Shown here: in pieces, positions 1 to 6,626 of the stretch | Numbering within the stretch: position 1 is the stretch's first letter | Layout: each line of letters begins with the position of its first letter | Made by a program: the position numbers and the translations under genes | The notes under the pieces: model-generated | The model's database searches: none | What the model was told of the DNA's origin: nothing | What the model saw: the letters and a program-made list of their open reading frames with translations, nothing else | Assembly: GCA_004297555.1 (NCBI GenBank) | Contig: SCSV01000312.1 | Location: 1 to 26,640 of the forward strand | Length of the DNA: 26,640 bases | Direction of reading: 5' to 3' | Source: Salinibacterium sp. | Lineage (GTDB): Bacteria > Actinomycetota > Actinomycetes > Actinomycetales > Microbacteriaceae

Positions 1-1
1 C

Positions 2-502
2 ACCGGATGCGCGGCCGCGCCACCAGCTGAAACCTCGGCGCCTCCGACGCCTGAGCCGAGTGCTTCGCCGGTGTTCGCTTCGCAGGAGGAGGCGGTTGCT
101 GCGGCGGAGGATGTTTATGGGCGGTACGTCAAGATCGCCGATCAGATATTTGTTGACGGGGGTGAACATCCGGAACGGCTTGAAGCTGTGGCGACTGGCG
201 GTTACTTAAGGGCTTTGCTTCATGGATTCGCTCGAGTTCGGGCAGAGGGACAGCACAGCACCGGCGGAACGAGGTTTCGGGATTTCTCGCTGCAGAGTTA
301 TCGGCCTAACGGAACCACAGGGATCCTGACCGCATACGTTTGTGAGGACATCTCGAAAGTCGATGTCTTCGATGACCAAGGCGACTCGGTCGTCTCGCCC
401 ACTCGCCCCGACACAACGATTTTCCAAGTGGCTTTTGACTTGGGCACGGATGGCAATCTGCGTCTTTCCAGTCGCGAAGTCTGGAGCAACACGAAGTGTT
501 GA
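2..502 (+). CDS. Lipoprotein, 3' part only (start lies before the window)
   Basis: The frame is open from base 2, and its first visible residues are T-G-C-A-A-A followed by a Pro/Ser/Thr/Glu-rich linker. That is the end of a lipoprotein signal peptide: the Cys codon at 8-10 would be the lipidated Cys+1 of the lipobox. The protein would be anchored to the outer face of the membrane. The rest, about 140 residues, starts with an amphipathic helix (EEAVAAAEDVYGRYV) and then becomes mostly beta; an NTF2/SnoaL-like fold is possible but is inference. After the lipobox it has one internal Cys (in YVCED) and a Cys as its very last residue, so one disulfide is plausible. The stop TGA (500-502) overlaps the GTG start of the next gene, implying translational coupling. 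An in-frame GTG at 71 gives a shorter product but lies after the lipobox, so I reject it as the start. Function unknown. Confidence 0.75.
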   Translation, partial: TGCAAAPPAETSAPPTPEPSASPVFASQEEAVAAAEDVYGRYVKIADQIFVDGGEHPERLEAVATGGYLRALLHGFARVRAEGQHSTGGTRFRDFSLQSYRPNGTTGILTAYVCEDISKVDVFDDQGDSVVSPTRPDTTIFQVAFDLGTDGNLRLSSREVWSNTKC

Positions 503-1251
503 TCTCCGCCAAGAGATTCGTACTCGGAGTCCTGCTCGCGGTTGCCCTTGCAATGTTTGCAGCACCGCTGGCTGCGATTGCTGATTGTGACCCCCAAGAG
601 CAACAAACCGGCGGATGTAGCGCAGACGTCGGCGCTAACCTCGGAGACGGCGCTGTCGTGCTGCACGGCACTCAGGGTTCCGACGGCTCGGGCGGCTCGG
701 ACGCGTCGGACTCTGGCAATGGGGACTGCCCCGAAAACGCCTATGGGAGTTGCTGGATAATCACTGACCCGGTCACGATGAGCGACATCGCGGCGTTCCG
801 CCCGAACCCGGGCAAAGACGTGATGCAGCCGAACGGCTGGATGATCGTCGGCCTCGACACCAATTTCTATTCGACCGCCGGGACGCACATAGTCGACGGC
901 ACCCTGCTCGGCAGGCCGGCGTCCGTTCGCTTCATTCCTGTGGCTTGGCATTGGCGCTATGGCGACGGTCACTCTGCGGTCCGCTCAACGGGGGGCACGA
1001 CCTGGGCGCGTCTCGGGGTGGAGGAATTCGACAAGACGCCGACGAGTCACATCTACCGCAACCCCGGCACGTACACGATTCGGTTGGCGGTGGAGTTTCG
1101 TGCTGAATACAAGTACTCGGGAAACGCCTGGATCCCGGTCGTCGGAACTCTCACCATTCCCGTCAACGACCTGAAGGCCACGGCCGGGGGCGCGCAGACA
1201 GTGCTCGTGAAGGATGCCTGCAATGCCAACCCGAGCGGGCCGGGCTGCTGA
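496..1251 (+). CDS. Secreted PKD-domain-like protein
   Basis: The 251-residue product has a Sec signal peptide: a basic n-region (SAKRF), a hydrophobic core of about 20 residues and a likely cut near A-I-A-D around residues 27-30. The mature N-terminus is Gly/Ser/Asp rich with several Cys. Residues about 150-230 carry PKD-like hallmarks, W-R-Y-G-D-G followed later by SHIYRNPGTYTIRLAVEF, the usual H-x-Y-x3-G-x-Y-x(3-5)-V pattern of this beta-sandwich. PKD folds usually mediate extracellular protein or glycan contacts. The mature part has six Cys, including the last residue. The GTG start at 496 lies inside the upstream stop (sequence GTGTTGA), so it is probably translated by re-initiation; TTG at 499 is the alternative. 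A lipoprotein next to a PKD-like secreted protein suggests a surface complex. This is a family-level call and the ligand is unknown. Confidence 0.75.
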   Translation: MLISAKRFVLGVLLAVALAMFAAPLAAIADCDPQEQQTGGCSADVGANLGDGAVVLHGTQGSDGSGGSDASDSGNGDCPENAYGSCWIITDPVTMSDIAAFRPNPGKDVMQPNGWMIVGLDTNFYSTAGTHIVDGTLLGRPASVRFIPVAWHWRYGDGHSAVRSTGGTTWARLGVEEFDKTPTSHIYRNPGTYTIRLAVEFRAEYKYSGNAWIPVVGTLTIPVNDLKATAGGAQTVLVKDACNANPSGPGC

Positions 1252-2519
1252 TGCGACCGCCCTCTGTCAGTGGCTGCTGGTTGTCTGAACGCATGGAAAC
1301 CCTCCTCGACCACCGCGAACCGGAGGTGCGCGTCGACTTCGGATTCGCGCGCGCCGAGTTCGCGATGCGGGCGGCGTCGAGGGCATTCGCGGATCAGATC
1401 GCGGCGATCGACGCGACGCTCGTCGAGGCTCGGGCGCATCCGGAGGTGTTTCTGGGGCCGCGCGCGAGTGCGTCCAATGCCAGCGACGTAGAGTTCGCCG
1501 AGCGGTCAGTGGTCGCCGATCTGGCGGTGCGGCTCAGCCTCTCCGAGAACACCGTGCGCGCCCAGGCGTACGAGGCCAAGACCCTGCGCACCCAGGCCCC
1601 GCGCGTGTGGGCCGAGTTTCGCGAGGGCAACATCTCCACGCCCAACGCCGCGATGATCGCGGAGCTCTCGGCGACGCTGCCGGCCGAGGCGTGGGCAGTC
1701 TTTGAGCATGCTGTGCTTGAGCCCGCCATGAAACTCGCGCCAGCACGATTCCGGGCTCGGGCGCGGGCGACTCGCGAGCGAGTGCAACCTCGGCAGGCGA
1801 TCGAGCGGCACCAGGCCCGAGCCGCAGAGCGCCGCGTGTGGCTCGATGGCGACATCGATGGCATGTGCTGGTTCGGCGCGTATCTTCCCGCGGATGTCGG
1901 ACAGCGTGCCATCGTCCACGTAGACCGACTCGCAGCGGGTCTCGTCTCCCAACCCGACGAGACCCGAACGCTCGCCCAACTGCGGGCGGATGTCGTGGGC
2001 GACCTTCTCGCAGGAGTGCTCGGCGCCTGCGGCGAAGGCGCCGGCACTGGAGCCAGCGTGTCAGTTGCGGTGACCGTGCCCGTGATGACTTTGCTCGGGC
2101 GAGACGAGGAGCCGGGCATCCTCGATGGCTATGGACCGATCGATGCCGACACCGCGCGGATGCTCGCAGCGCACGCGCCCTCGTTCATCCGCATTCTCAC
2201 GCACCCGATCAGTTCGACCGTGCTCGATGTCGACCGCACCCACTACCGGGTGCCCGCCGACCTGAAACGCTGGCTCGCGGTCTCGCAACCGACGTGCACG
2301 TTCCCCGGCTGCGGTCGTCGCTCCGCTGAGTGCGACATCGACCACACGATCGCGTGGGAGCACGGCGGCCCCACCCGGGCGGGCAACCTCGCCCACCTCT
2401 GCCGTGGCCACCATCGTCTCAAACACAACAGCAACTGGAATGCCGAGCACACGGCAACTGGGCTGCAATGGACCAGCCCAACCGGCGCGATCCGCAACGC
2501 GGACCCACCGCCCTTCTAG
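1251..2519 (+). CDS. DUF222 / HNH endonuclease domain protein (13E12-repeat family)
   Basis: The 422-residue protein has the common actinobacterial architecture of an N-terminal DUF222 helical region (about residues 30-330) and a C-terminal HNH nuclease module (about 349-396). In the HNH part, C-T-F-P-G-C is followed by C-D-I-D-H, W-E-H-G-G, N-L-A-H-L-C and H-H-R-L-K-H. The Cys pairs would hold a structural zinc and D-H with N and H-H would form the metal-dependent active site. It probably cuts or nicks DNA, but the role of this family in cells is not established. ATG 1251 overlaps the previous TGA by one base, suggesting coupling. A second ATG at 1293 (residue 15) removes an unlikely-looking first 14 residues and could be the true start. 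Members of this family are often present in many copies per genome. Confidence 0.85.
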   Translation: MRPPSVSGCWLSERMETLLDHREPEVRVDFGFARAEFAMRAASRAFADQIAAIDATLVEARAHPEVFLGPRASASNASDVEFAERSVVADLAVRLSLSENTVRAQAYEAKTLRTQAPRVWAEFREGNISTPNAAMIAELSATLPAEAWAVFEHAVLEPAMKLAPARFRARARATRERVQPRQAIERHQARAAERRVWLDGDIDGMCWFGAYLPADVGQRAIVHVDRLAAGLVSQPDETRTLAQLRADVVGDLLAGVLGACGEGAGTGASVSVAVTVPVMTLLGRDEEPGILDGYGPIDADTARMLAAHAPSFIRILTHPISSTVLDVDRTHYRVPADLKRWLAVSQPTCTFPGCGRRSAECDIDHTIAWEHGGPTRAGNLAHLCRGHHRLKHNSNWNAEHTATGLQWTSPTGAIRNADPPPF

Positions 2520-2533
2520 CCCGCGCGTCGAGG

Positions 2534-2770
2534 TTAGGCGCGAGCGTGCGTTGCGCTGTCCCGCCTCGGGCGACTGACGGCGAAAATGTAGATGATCTCG
2601 AGAATGCCCACCGTGTTCAGAATGAACATCACGATGAACCAGCCGACGCTCCGATCAGCGCCGGCGCGATACAGCCCGATCGCCTTCCAGATTCCCGACC
2701 AGATCGCGAGCGCGATAATCACGGGAATCCACACGGCGTCGAAAGGCAGATTGTTTGGGTCGAAATTCAT
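2534..2770 (-). CDS. DUF5652-like small membrane protein
   Basis: This 78-residue protein has two predicted membrane segments (about 13-32, WIPVIIALAIWSGIWKAIGL, and about 43-64, with VGWFIVMFILNTVGILEIIYI) joined by a short R/D-containing loop, with a basic tail. It matches the pattern of the DUF5652 family, whose function is unknown. A TAGCGT box ends six bases before the ATG, consistent with a leaderless transcript. It converges on the HNH gene, with 14 bp between the stops. The family assignment is from memory of the W-x-G-x-W-K-A-x-G-L and L-N-T-x-G-I-L-E-I-x-Y pattern. Confidence 0.75.
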   Translation of the reverse strand: MNFDPNNLPFDAVWIPVIIALAIWSGIWKAIGLYRAGADRSVGWFIVMFILNTVGILEIIYIFAVSRPRRDSATHARA

Positions 2771-2776
2771 GTCACA

Positions 2777-2782
2777 ACGCTA
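2777..2782 (-). promoter_or_regulatory. -10 box for the DUF5652 gene
   Basis: TAGCGT on the minus strand fits TANNNT and ends 6 nt before the ATG at 2770, so transcription would begin at or next to the start codon. I see no clear -35. Confidence 0.45.
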
Positions 2783-2874
2783 CGACTGTTGGGCGCTCGG
2801 CAACAGCCTCGATCAAAGGCGCCGGATGCCCACGCCGCCACATCCCGCACCCTCACGTCACAGGCCCCGCCCTG

Positions 2875-2902
2875 TATCGTGGAACCCGCCCGCTTCGCGG
2901 GC
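2875..2902 (+). promoter_or_regulatory. tRNA promoter box and leader hairpin
   Basis: TATCGT at 2875-2880 is a possible -10 for the tRNA. GCCCGC-ttc-GCGGGC at 2888-2902 is a perfect 6-bp hairpin that ends two bases before the first base of the mature tRNA, so it would lie in the 5' leader removed by RNase P. No convincing -35 is visible. Confidence 0.35.
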
Positions 2903-2904
2903 AC

Positions 2905-2978
2905 GGGGCGGTAGCTCAGCTGGTTAGAGCAGCGGACTCATAATCCGTCGGTCACGGGTTCAAGTCCCGTCCGCCCTA
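2905..2978 (+). tRNA. tRNA-Met (anticodon CAU)
   Basis: A full cloverleaf can be drawn. The 7-bp acceptor is 2905-2911 with 2971-2977 (first pair G-U). The D arm is GCTC/GAGC and the anticodon arm is GCGGA/TCCGT with loop CTCATAA (CAU at 2939-2941). The T arm is ACGGG-TTCAAGT-CCCGT, and the discriminator is A2978. The genome gives CTA after it, so CCA must be added enzymatically. The anticodon stem lacks the three G-C pairs of an initiator and there is no C1-A72 mismatch, so this is an elongator Met or a lysidine-modified Ile2 tRNA. Sequence alone does not fully separate these two; Met is more likely from its general resemblance to actinobacterial elongator Met tRNAs. Confidence 0.9.
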
Positions 2979-3445
2979 CTACTTGAGCCAGGGGGATGGG
3001 CGAACCACCCGAACTCGACGCCCTGAGATCGAAGGCCCTCGAGCTCGTCGTGCCTCGCCCTGTGCGCCCTGGCCATCTCGCGAAATGCAGCCACGGCCCT
3101 CGGGTTGCTGCCCGCGCCGGTACCTCGAATCAATTGATGCCCATATCTGGTATCACTGACCCTCAGTTCAACATCGAATGAGTCGCCGAGCTCGGCAGAC
3201 AGCCACTCGGCGACGCGTCGACCTTCGGTTGCTAGTTCGTGTGCGATTTCGGGTGAGGGGAAGGTGCGTTCGTCGCTGATCTCGCGCTCCCAGGCCGTTT
3301 CCCACGCATTCATCGCGTCCCGCAACTCGTTGCTCACACAAGCTATGTCATAGGGCACCGGCCCAGGCGCAAACCAAATGACGGTCTCTGCGCAGTCGGG
3401 AAAGACTCGCACAAGCGACAGATAACGCTCGAGATCCTCATCCAC
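2960..3445 (-). CDS. Hypothetical protein, unrecognised
   Basis: This acidic soluble protein of about 161 residues belongs to no family I recognise, and I see no signal peptide, membrane segment or catalytic motif. It seems mostly helical (DEDLERYLSLVRVF, ELRDAMNAWETAWERE, EIAHELATEGRRVAEWLSAE). The GTG at 3445 is preferred because a TAGAGT box ends 7 nt before it; GTG at 3454 would add three residues. The reading frame runs into the tRNA: its last codons are read antisense to the T-arm and acceptor, and its TGA pairs with 2960-2962. Parts of the gene are clearly lower in GC than the window (about 43% in 3121-3180). Such a gene against a tRNA 3' end may have arrived by transfer, but no integrase is present. 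Confidence 0.6.
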   Translation of the reverse strand: MDEDLERYLSLVRVFPDCAETVIWFAPGPVPYDIACVSNELRDAMNAWETAWEREISDERTFPSPEIAHELATEGRRVAEWLSAELGDSFDVELRVSDTRYGHQLIRGTGAGSNPRAVAAFREMARAHRARHDELEGLRSQGVEFGWFAHPPGSSSRADGT

Positions 3446-3452
3446 GTCGCAC

Positions 3453-3458
3453 ACTCTA
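3453..3458 (-). promoter_or_regulatory. -10 box for the orphan gene
   Basis: TAGAGT on the minus strand ends 7 nt before the GTG codon at 3445. This supports that GTG over the one at 3454, which would overlap the box. Confidence 0.4.
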
Positions 3459-3481
3459 GCGACGTAAGCAGATCCGCGCCC

Positions 3482-4207
3482 TCACCCAACCCGCTCGATT
3501 AGCTCCGGCCCATCGTTCGGCACGCCTCGCGACTTCTCCACCTTGTTCACTGAGCGCGAGACCTCGTAGTACTCGATCTCGTGCGACACCGCCTCCGATG
3601 AGTGCCTGAGCATGTCGAGCAGTTGCTCGGGGTGCAGGTCGTCGCCAAGCCAGTGGTTGACGGCATCCGGAGTCAAAAAAGCGGGCTCGCGATCGTGCAC
3701 CTCGCCTGGCACGACATGGGCGTCCATGGTGAGAATCGCCATCGAGAGACGGATGCTGTCAGGGTCGTCCGCGGGCAACGCCGGGTCGCGCCACCGCCGC
3801 ACGATGCCGGCGAGCGCGAGCGGTTCGCCGGGAACGCGCACGAAGTAGGGCTGCTTGCCGTCGGGGCACTCCTCCCACTCGTAGTAGCCCAGCGCGGCGA
3901 CCACGACGCGGTGGGCGAGGAACGGTTGCTTGAACATGCCGTTCGTCGCGACCGTCTCGATGCGCGCGTTGATCACGGGTTTGCCAGCGAACGTCTTGGC
4001 GAAGGGGGCGACCATTCCCCAGCGCACCGACTCGATCGTGCGCACCCCGTCGTGCGAGGCGACGACCGGCACATCCTGAGTCGGGGCGACGTTGTAGTTG
4101 GGCGGCCAGTGCTTCTGCCAGTCCTTGAGCACCCCCATGCCATGCTCGGCGACGAGCTCCTCGAGCAACTCGTTGGTCGAGTCATCCATTGCGAAACGTC
4201 CGCACAT
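3482..4207 (-). CDS. SRAP-family abasic-site DNA-crosslink protein (YedK/HMCES type)
   Basis: The 241 residues begin M-C-G-R-F. After Met removal Cys2 becomes the N-terminal nucleophile that forms a thiazolidine crosslink with abasic sites in single-stranded DNA, shielding them from error-prone repair. The other family residues are present: N80 in VINARIET, E110 in GYYEW and H171 in H-D-R-E-P (usually H-D-R-M-P; the Met-to-Glu change is a small deviation). The length is typical. It lies downstream of the EamA gene on the same strand, with a 37-bp gap that contains its own TAAGTT box six bases before the ATG, so it can be transcribed alone without a leader. No SOS (LexA) box was evident in this short gap. 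The activity is inferred from the family. Confidence 0.92.
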   Translation of the reverse strand: MCGRFAMDDSTNELLEELVAEHGMGVLKDWQKHWPPNYNVAPTQDVPVVASHDGVRTIESVRWGMVAPFAKTFAGKPVINARIETVATNGMFKQPFLAHRVVVAALGYYEWEECPDGKQPYFVRVPGEPLALAGIVRRWRDPALPADDPDSIRLSMAILTMDAHVVPGEVHDREPAFLTPDAVNHWLGDDLHPEQLLDMLRHSSEAVSHEIEYYEVSRSVNKVEKSRGVPNDGPELIERVG

Positions 4208-4213
4208 GGGGCC

Positions 4214-4219
4214 AACTTA
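4214..4219 (-). promoter_or_regulatory. -10 box for the SRAP gene
   Basis: TAAGTT on the minus strand ends 6 nt before ATG 4207, the leaderless spacing seen repeatedly in this window. Confidence 0.45.
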
Positions 4220-4244
4220 CGTCAGGTCGCGCAGCTGCGTGAAA

Positions 4245-5195
4245 CTACGACTCGCGCGGGTGCTCGTGCCGATGCTCTGCGTCGGGGTAGTGCGGGTGGG
4301 TATGGGTGGTTCCATCGGCGTGGGTGTGCTCGTGCGAGTGCCGCTCGGTGAGATGCAGCCACACCCCGACAGCCATGAGCGCAGCGGCAACAACGAGCGC
4401 AACGCTGATCGGGTCGCCGAGAGCGACGGCGAGAACCGCTCCGAAGAACGGCGCCACTGAGAAATAGGCACCCGCGCGAGCGGCACCGATGTGGCGCAGC
4501 GCGATAATGAACAGCACGAGGCTCACGCCGTATGCGGCGAGGCCCACGAGCATTGCGGCACCGACGTTGAGTAGTGGCGGCAGTTGGGCGCCGAGAGCGA
4601 ACGCGAGCACGAGGTTGGTCGGGCCGGCGACGAGACCTTTCACCGCGGCGAGCCAGGTGGCATCCGTCAGAGCGACCTTGCGGGTCAGGTTGTTGTCGAC
4701 GGCCCAGGCGAGGCAGGCTCCGAGAATCGCGAGCGCCGGGAGGATGCCGTTGAACTCGGCCGCGCCCGGCCAGGCAAGCACCACGGCGCCCGCCACAATC
4801 GCGAGCATGCCGAGCACGACGCGGGCATCGAAGTTCTCGCGGAACACGAACCAGGCAAGCAGCACTGTGAATACCGCTTCTGCGTTGAGAAGGAGGGATG
4901 CTCCGGATGCGGGCGCCCCGACCAGTCCCACCATGAGCAGCACCGGCCCGATGATGCCGCCGAACAGGATCGCCCCGGCGAGCGGCAAGAGGTCGGCTCG
5001 GCTCAGTCGCACTCGCGCAGAGCGTCTGATCAGGCGGTATAGAGCGAGGCCCAAGCCCGACCCCAGATAGAGCAGCCCGGCCAGCAGCCAGGGCGCCACG
5101 CTGTCGAGCAGCAGTTTCGCGATCGGGGTGCCCGCGCCGAACAGCACCGCCGATGCGAGCGCAGCCCGCACGCCGACATTGCGCAGCCCACTCAT
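4245..5195 (-). CDS. EamA/DMT-family transporter with His-rich C-terminal tail
   Basis: The 316-residue product has about ten membrane helices in two EamA repeats (residues about 6-135 and 145-283). Examples are VLFGAGTPIAKLLLDSVAPW in helix 1 and a second repeat starting near G-A-C-L-A-W-A-V-D-N-N-L-T-R-K. These carriers export or import small metabolites. After the last helix comes a 33-residue tail with ten His in H-x-H runs (ERHSHEHTHADG and later EHRHEH), suggesting binding of Ni, Zn, Cu or Co in the cytoplasm. The substrate is unknown. The ATG at 5195 is chosen because a TACATT box ends six bases upstream and the next 55 residues upstream are not membrane-like. It diverges from the CoA-transferase gene. 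Confidence 0.88.
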   Translation of the reverse strand: MSGLRNVGVRAALASAVLFGAGTPIAKLLLDSVAPWLLAGLLYLGSGLGLALYRLIRRSARVRLSRADLLPLAGAILFGGIIGPVLLMVGLVGAPASGASLLLNAEAVFTVLLAWFVFRENFDARVVLGMLAIVAGAVVLAWPGAAEFNGILPALAILGACLAWAVDNNLTRKVALTDATWLAAVKGLVAGPTNLVLAFALGAQLPPLLNVGAAMLVGLAAYGVSLVLFIIALRHIGAARAGAYFSVAPFFGAVLAVALGDPISVALVVAAALMAVGVWLHLTERHSHEHTHADGTTHTHPHYPDAEHRHEHPRES

Positions 5196-5201
5196 AGTCA
5201 A

Positions 5202-5224
5202 AATGTAGCGCGACGTGAGAATCT
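5202..5224. promoter_or_regulatory. Back-to-back -10 boxes of two divergent genes
   Basis: On the minus strand TACATT (5202-5207) ends 6 nt before the EamA ATG. On the plus strand GAATCT (5219-5224, a relaxed match) ends 6 nt before ATG 5231. Only 35 bp separate the two starts, so each promoter's -35 region would lie on the other's -10 or start. Confidence 0.4.
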
Positions 5225-5230
5225 GAAGGC

Positions 5231-6592
5231 ATGAGCATCCTGACTGCCGCATGGCAGGCTCTGGGCGAAGACCCCTCCGCCCTTGCCCTCGTGAGGGACC
5301 AGAGCGCTCTGGTTCCGCTCGAATCGACCCTCGCCGTCGGCCCACTCGTGCACGACGCAATCGCTGCGGCCTCCCTCTCCGCGGGGCTGCTCGTCGCTCG
5401 TCGCGCGGGCTCCGCAGCGCCCCTCGTCGAACTCGACCCGGCGCGCATCACCACGGCGGTCACGAGCGAGAAACACTTCAGACTCGCGGGCGAGCCAGCG
5501 GATGTCTGGGCCGAACTCTCCGGGTTCTGGCCCACCTCCGATGGCTGGGTTCGCACCCACGCCAACTACCCGCACCACCGCGACCGGCTCCTGGAGGCGT
5601 TGGGCCTTTCGTCGTCGACCACCGCCGACGAACTACTCCGGCACCTGCATGCTCGCACCGCCCAGGAGATCGAGGACGTCGTCGCCGAGCGCGGTGGCAT
5701 CGCCGTGGCCGTGCGCAGCAAGAGCGAGTGGCGCGAGCATCCGCATGCTGCGATCGTTGCCGAGCGACCGCTCATCTCGCTGACCAAGATGGGCGAGGCG
5801 CCGCCGGCAGAACGCGGGAGTACGGAGATGGATGCCCCCGCCCGCCGCGTGCGAGTGCTCGACCTCTCTCGGGTGATCGCCGGCCCCGTCGCGACACGAA
5901 CCCTGGCTCTGTGGGGCGCCGACGTTCTGCGTGTGGACTCGCCGCGGCATCCGGAGATCCCCTGGCAGCACCTCGATTCTGGGACGGGCAAGCGATCGGC
6001 GATCATCGATCTCGACACCGACTTCAAGCTGTTCGATCGGCTGCTGAAGACCGCGGATGTCGTCGTGACCGGCTACCGGCCCGGTTCGCTCGATCGTTAC
6101 GGGCTGTCGCCCGACGCGCTCGCCGAGCGCAGGCCCGGCATCGTCGTGGCGCGCCTCAGCGCGTGGGGGAGCGAGGGACCATTCGCCGAGCGCCGCGGGT
6201 TTGACAGCATCGTTCAGGCCGCGACCGGTATCTCGTGGGCTGAAAGCCCGGATTCCGAGCGACCAGGCGCACTGCCGGCTCAAGCGCTCGACCATTCCGC
6301 CGGCTATCTGCTCGCTGCCGGAATCACCACCGCACTGCGCCACACGATCGATGAAGGCGGCTCGTGGCTCGTCGAGACCTCCCTCGCGCGAATCGCGCAG
6401 GAGTTGCTCGGTTCGGTGCAACCGCCACACGAGCCCTTTGATGCGTGGGAGCCGACAGTCGTGACGCGCGGCGAGGTGACGACGGCGGCATCCGCGCCGC
6501 ACTATGACGGCGGGCCGACCGAGTGGATGACCCCGGCGGTGCCGTGGGGCAGTAGCGAGCCCCAGTGGTTGCCGCTCCCGCCAAGAAAATAG
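5231..6592 (+). CDS. CaiB/BaiF family III CoA-transferase, apparently circularly permuted
   Basis: The 453 residues contain the usual N-terminal CaiB signature (RVRVLDLSRVIAGPVATRTL) only at about residue 207. This is followed by G-A-D-V-L-R-V-D, G-K-R-S-A-I-I-D-L, G-Y-R-P-G-S-L-D-R-Y-G-L, R-R-G-F-D-S-I-V-Q-A-A-T-G and ALDHSAGYLLAAGI. In the last of these, D354 matches the catalytic Asp that forms the acyl anhydride. The first 200 residues hold what normally follows the catalytic Asp: DGWVRTHANYPHHRDRLLEALG (about 104-125) and S-E-W-R-E-H-P-H-A-A near 165-174. The enzyme should move CoA between carboxylic acids; the substrates are unknown. It stands alone, 34 bp from the lipoprotein cluster downstream and divergent from the EamA gene. 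Confidence 0.88.
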   Translation: MSILTAAWQALGEDPSALALVRDQSALVPLESTLAVGPLVHDAIAAASLSAGLLVARRAGSAAPLVELDPARITTAVTSEKHFRLAGEPADVWAELSGFWPTSDGWVRTHANYPHHRDRLLEALGLSSSTTADELLRHLHARTAQEIEDVVAERGGIAVAVRSKSEWREHPHAAIVAERPLISLTKMGEAPPAERGSTEMDAPARRVRVLDLSRVIAGPVATRTLALWGADVLRVDSPRHPEIPWQHLDSGTGKRSAIIDLDTDFKLFDRLLKTADVVVTGYRPGSLDRYGLSPDALAERRPGIVVARLSAWGSEGPFAERRGFDSIVQAATGISWAESPDSERPGALPAQALDHSAGYLLAAGITTALRHTIDEGGSWLVETSLARIAQELLGSVQPPHEPFDAWEPTVVTRGEVTTAASAPHYDGGPTEWMTPAVPWGSSEPQWLPLPPRK

Positions 6593-6614
6593 CCATCCAA
6601 GGCCCTGCGGCCAC

Positions 6615-6620
6615 TAGGGT
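6615..6620 (+). promoter_or_regulatory. -10 box for the first of three lipoproteins
   Basis: TAGGGT ends 6 nt before ATG 6627. It supports this ATG over the in-frame TTG at 6621 and suggests a leaderless transcript for the first two tandem lipoproteins. Confidence 0.45.
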
Positions 6621-6626
6621 TTGGAC

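Noticed and set aside
2905..2978. Initiator tRNA identity for the CAU tRNA
   Set aside because: It lacks the mismatched C1-A72 pair and the three G-C pairs in the anticodon stem that mark initiators.
4222..5565. 447-codon minus-strand frame overlapping the EamA and CoA-transferase genes
   Set aside because: Arg/Ala-rich frame-shifted shadow; the EamA frame has the membrane helices.
6593..6614. GGCC-N4-GGCC as a terminator after the CoA-transferase gene
   Set aside because: Only four base pairs and no T-run; a short GC palindrome is common in this DNA.
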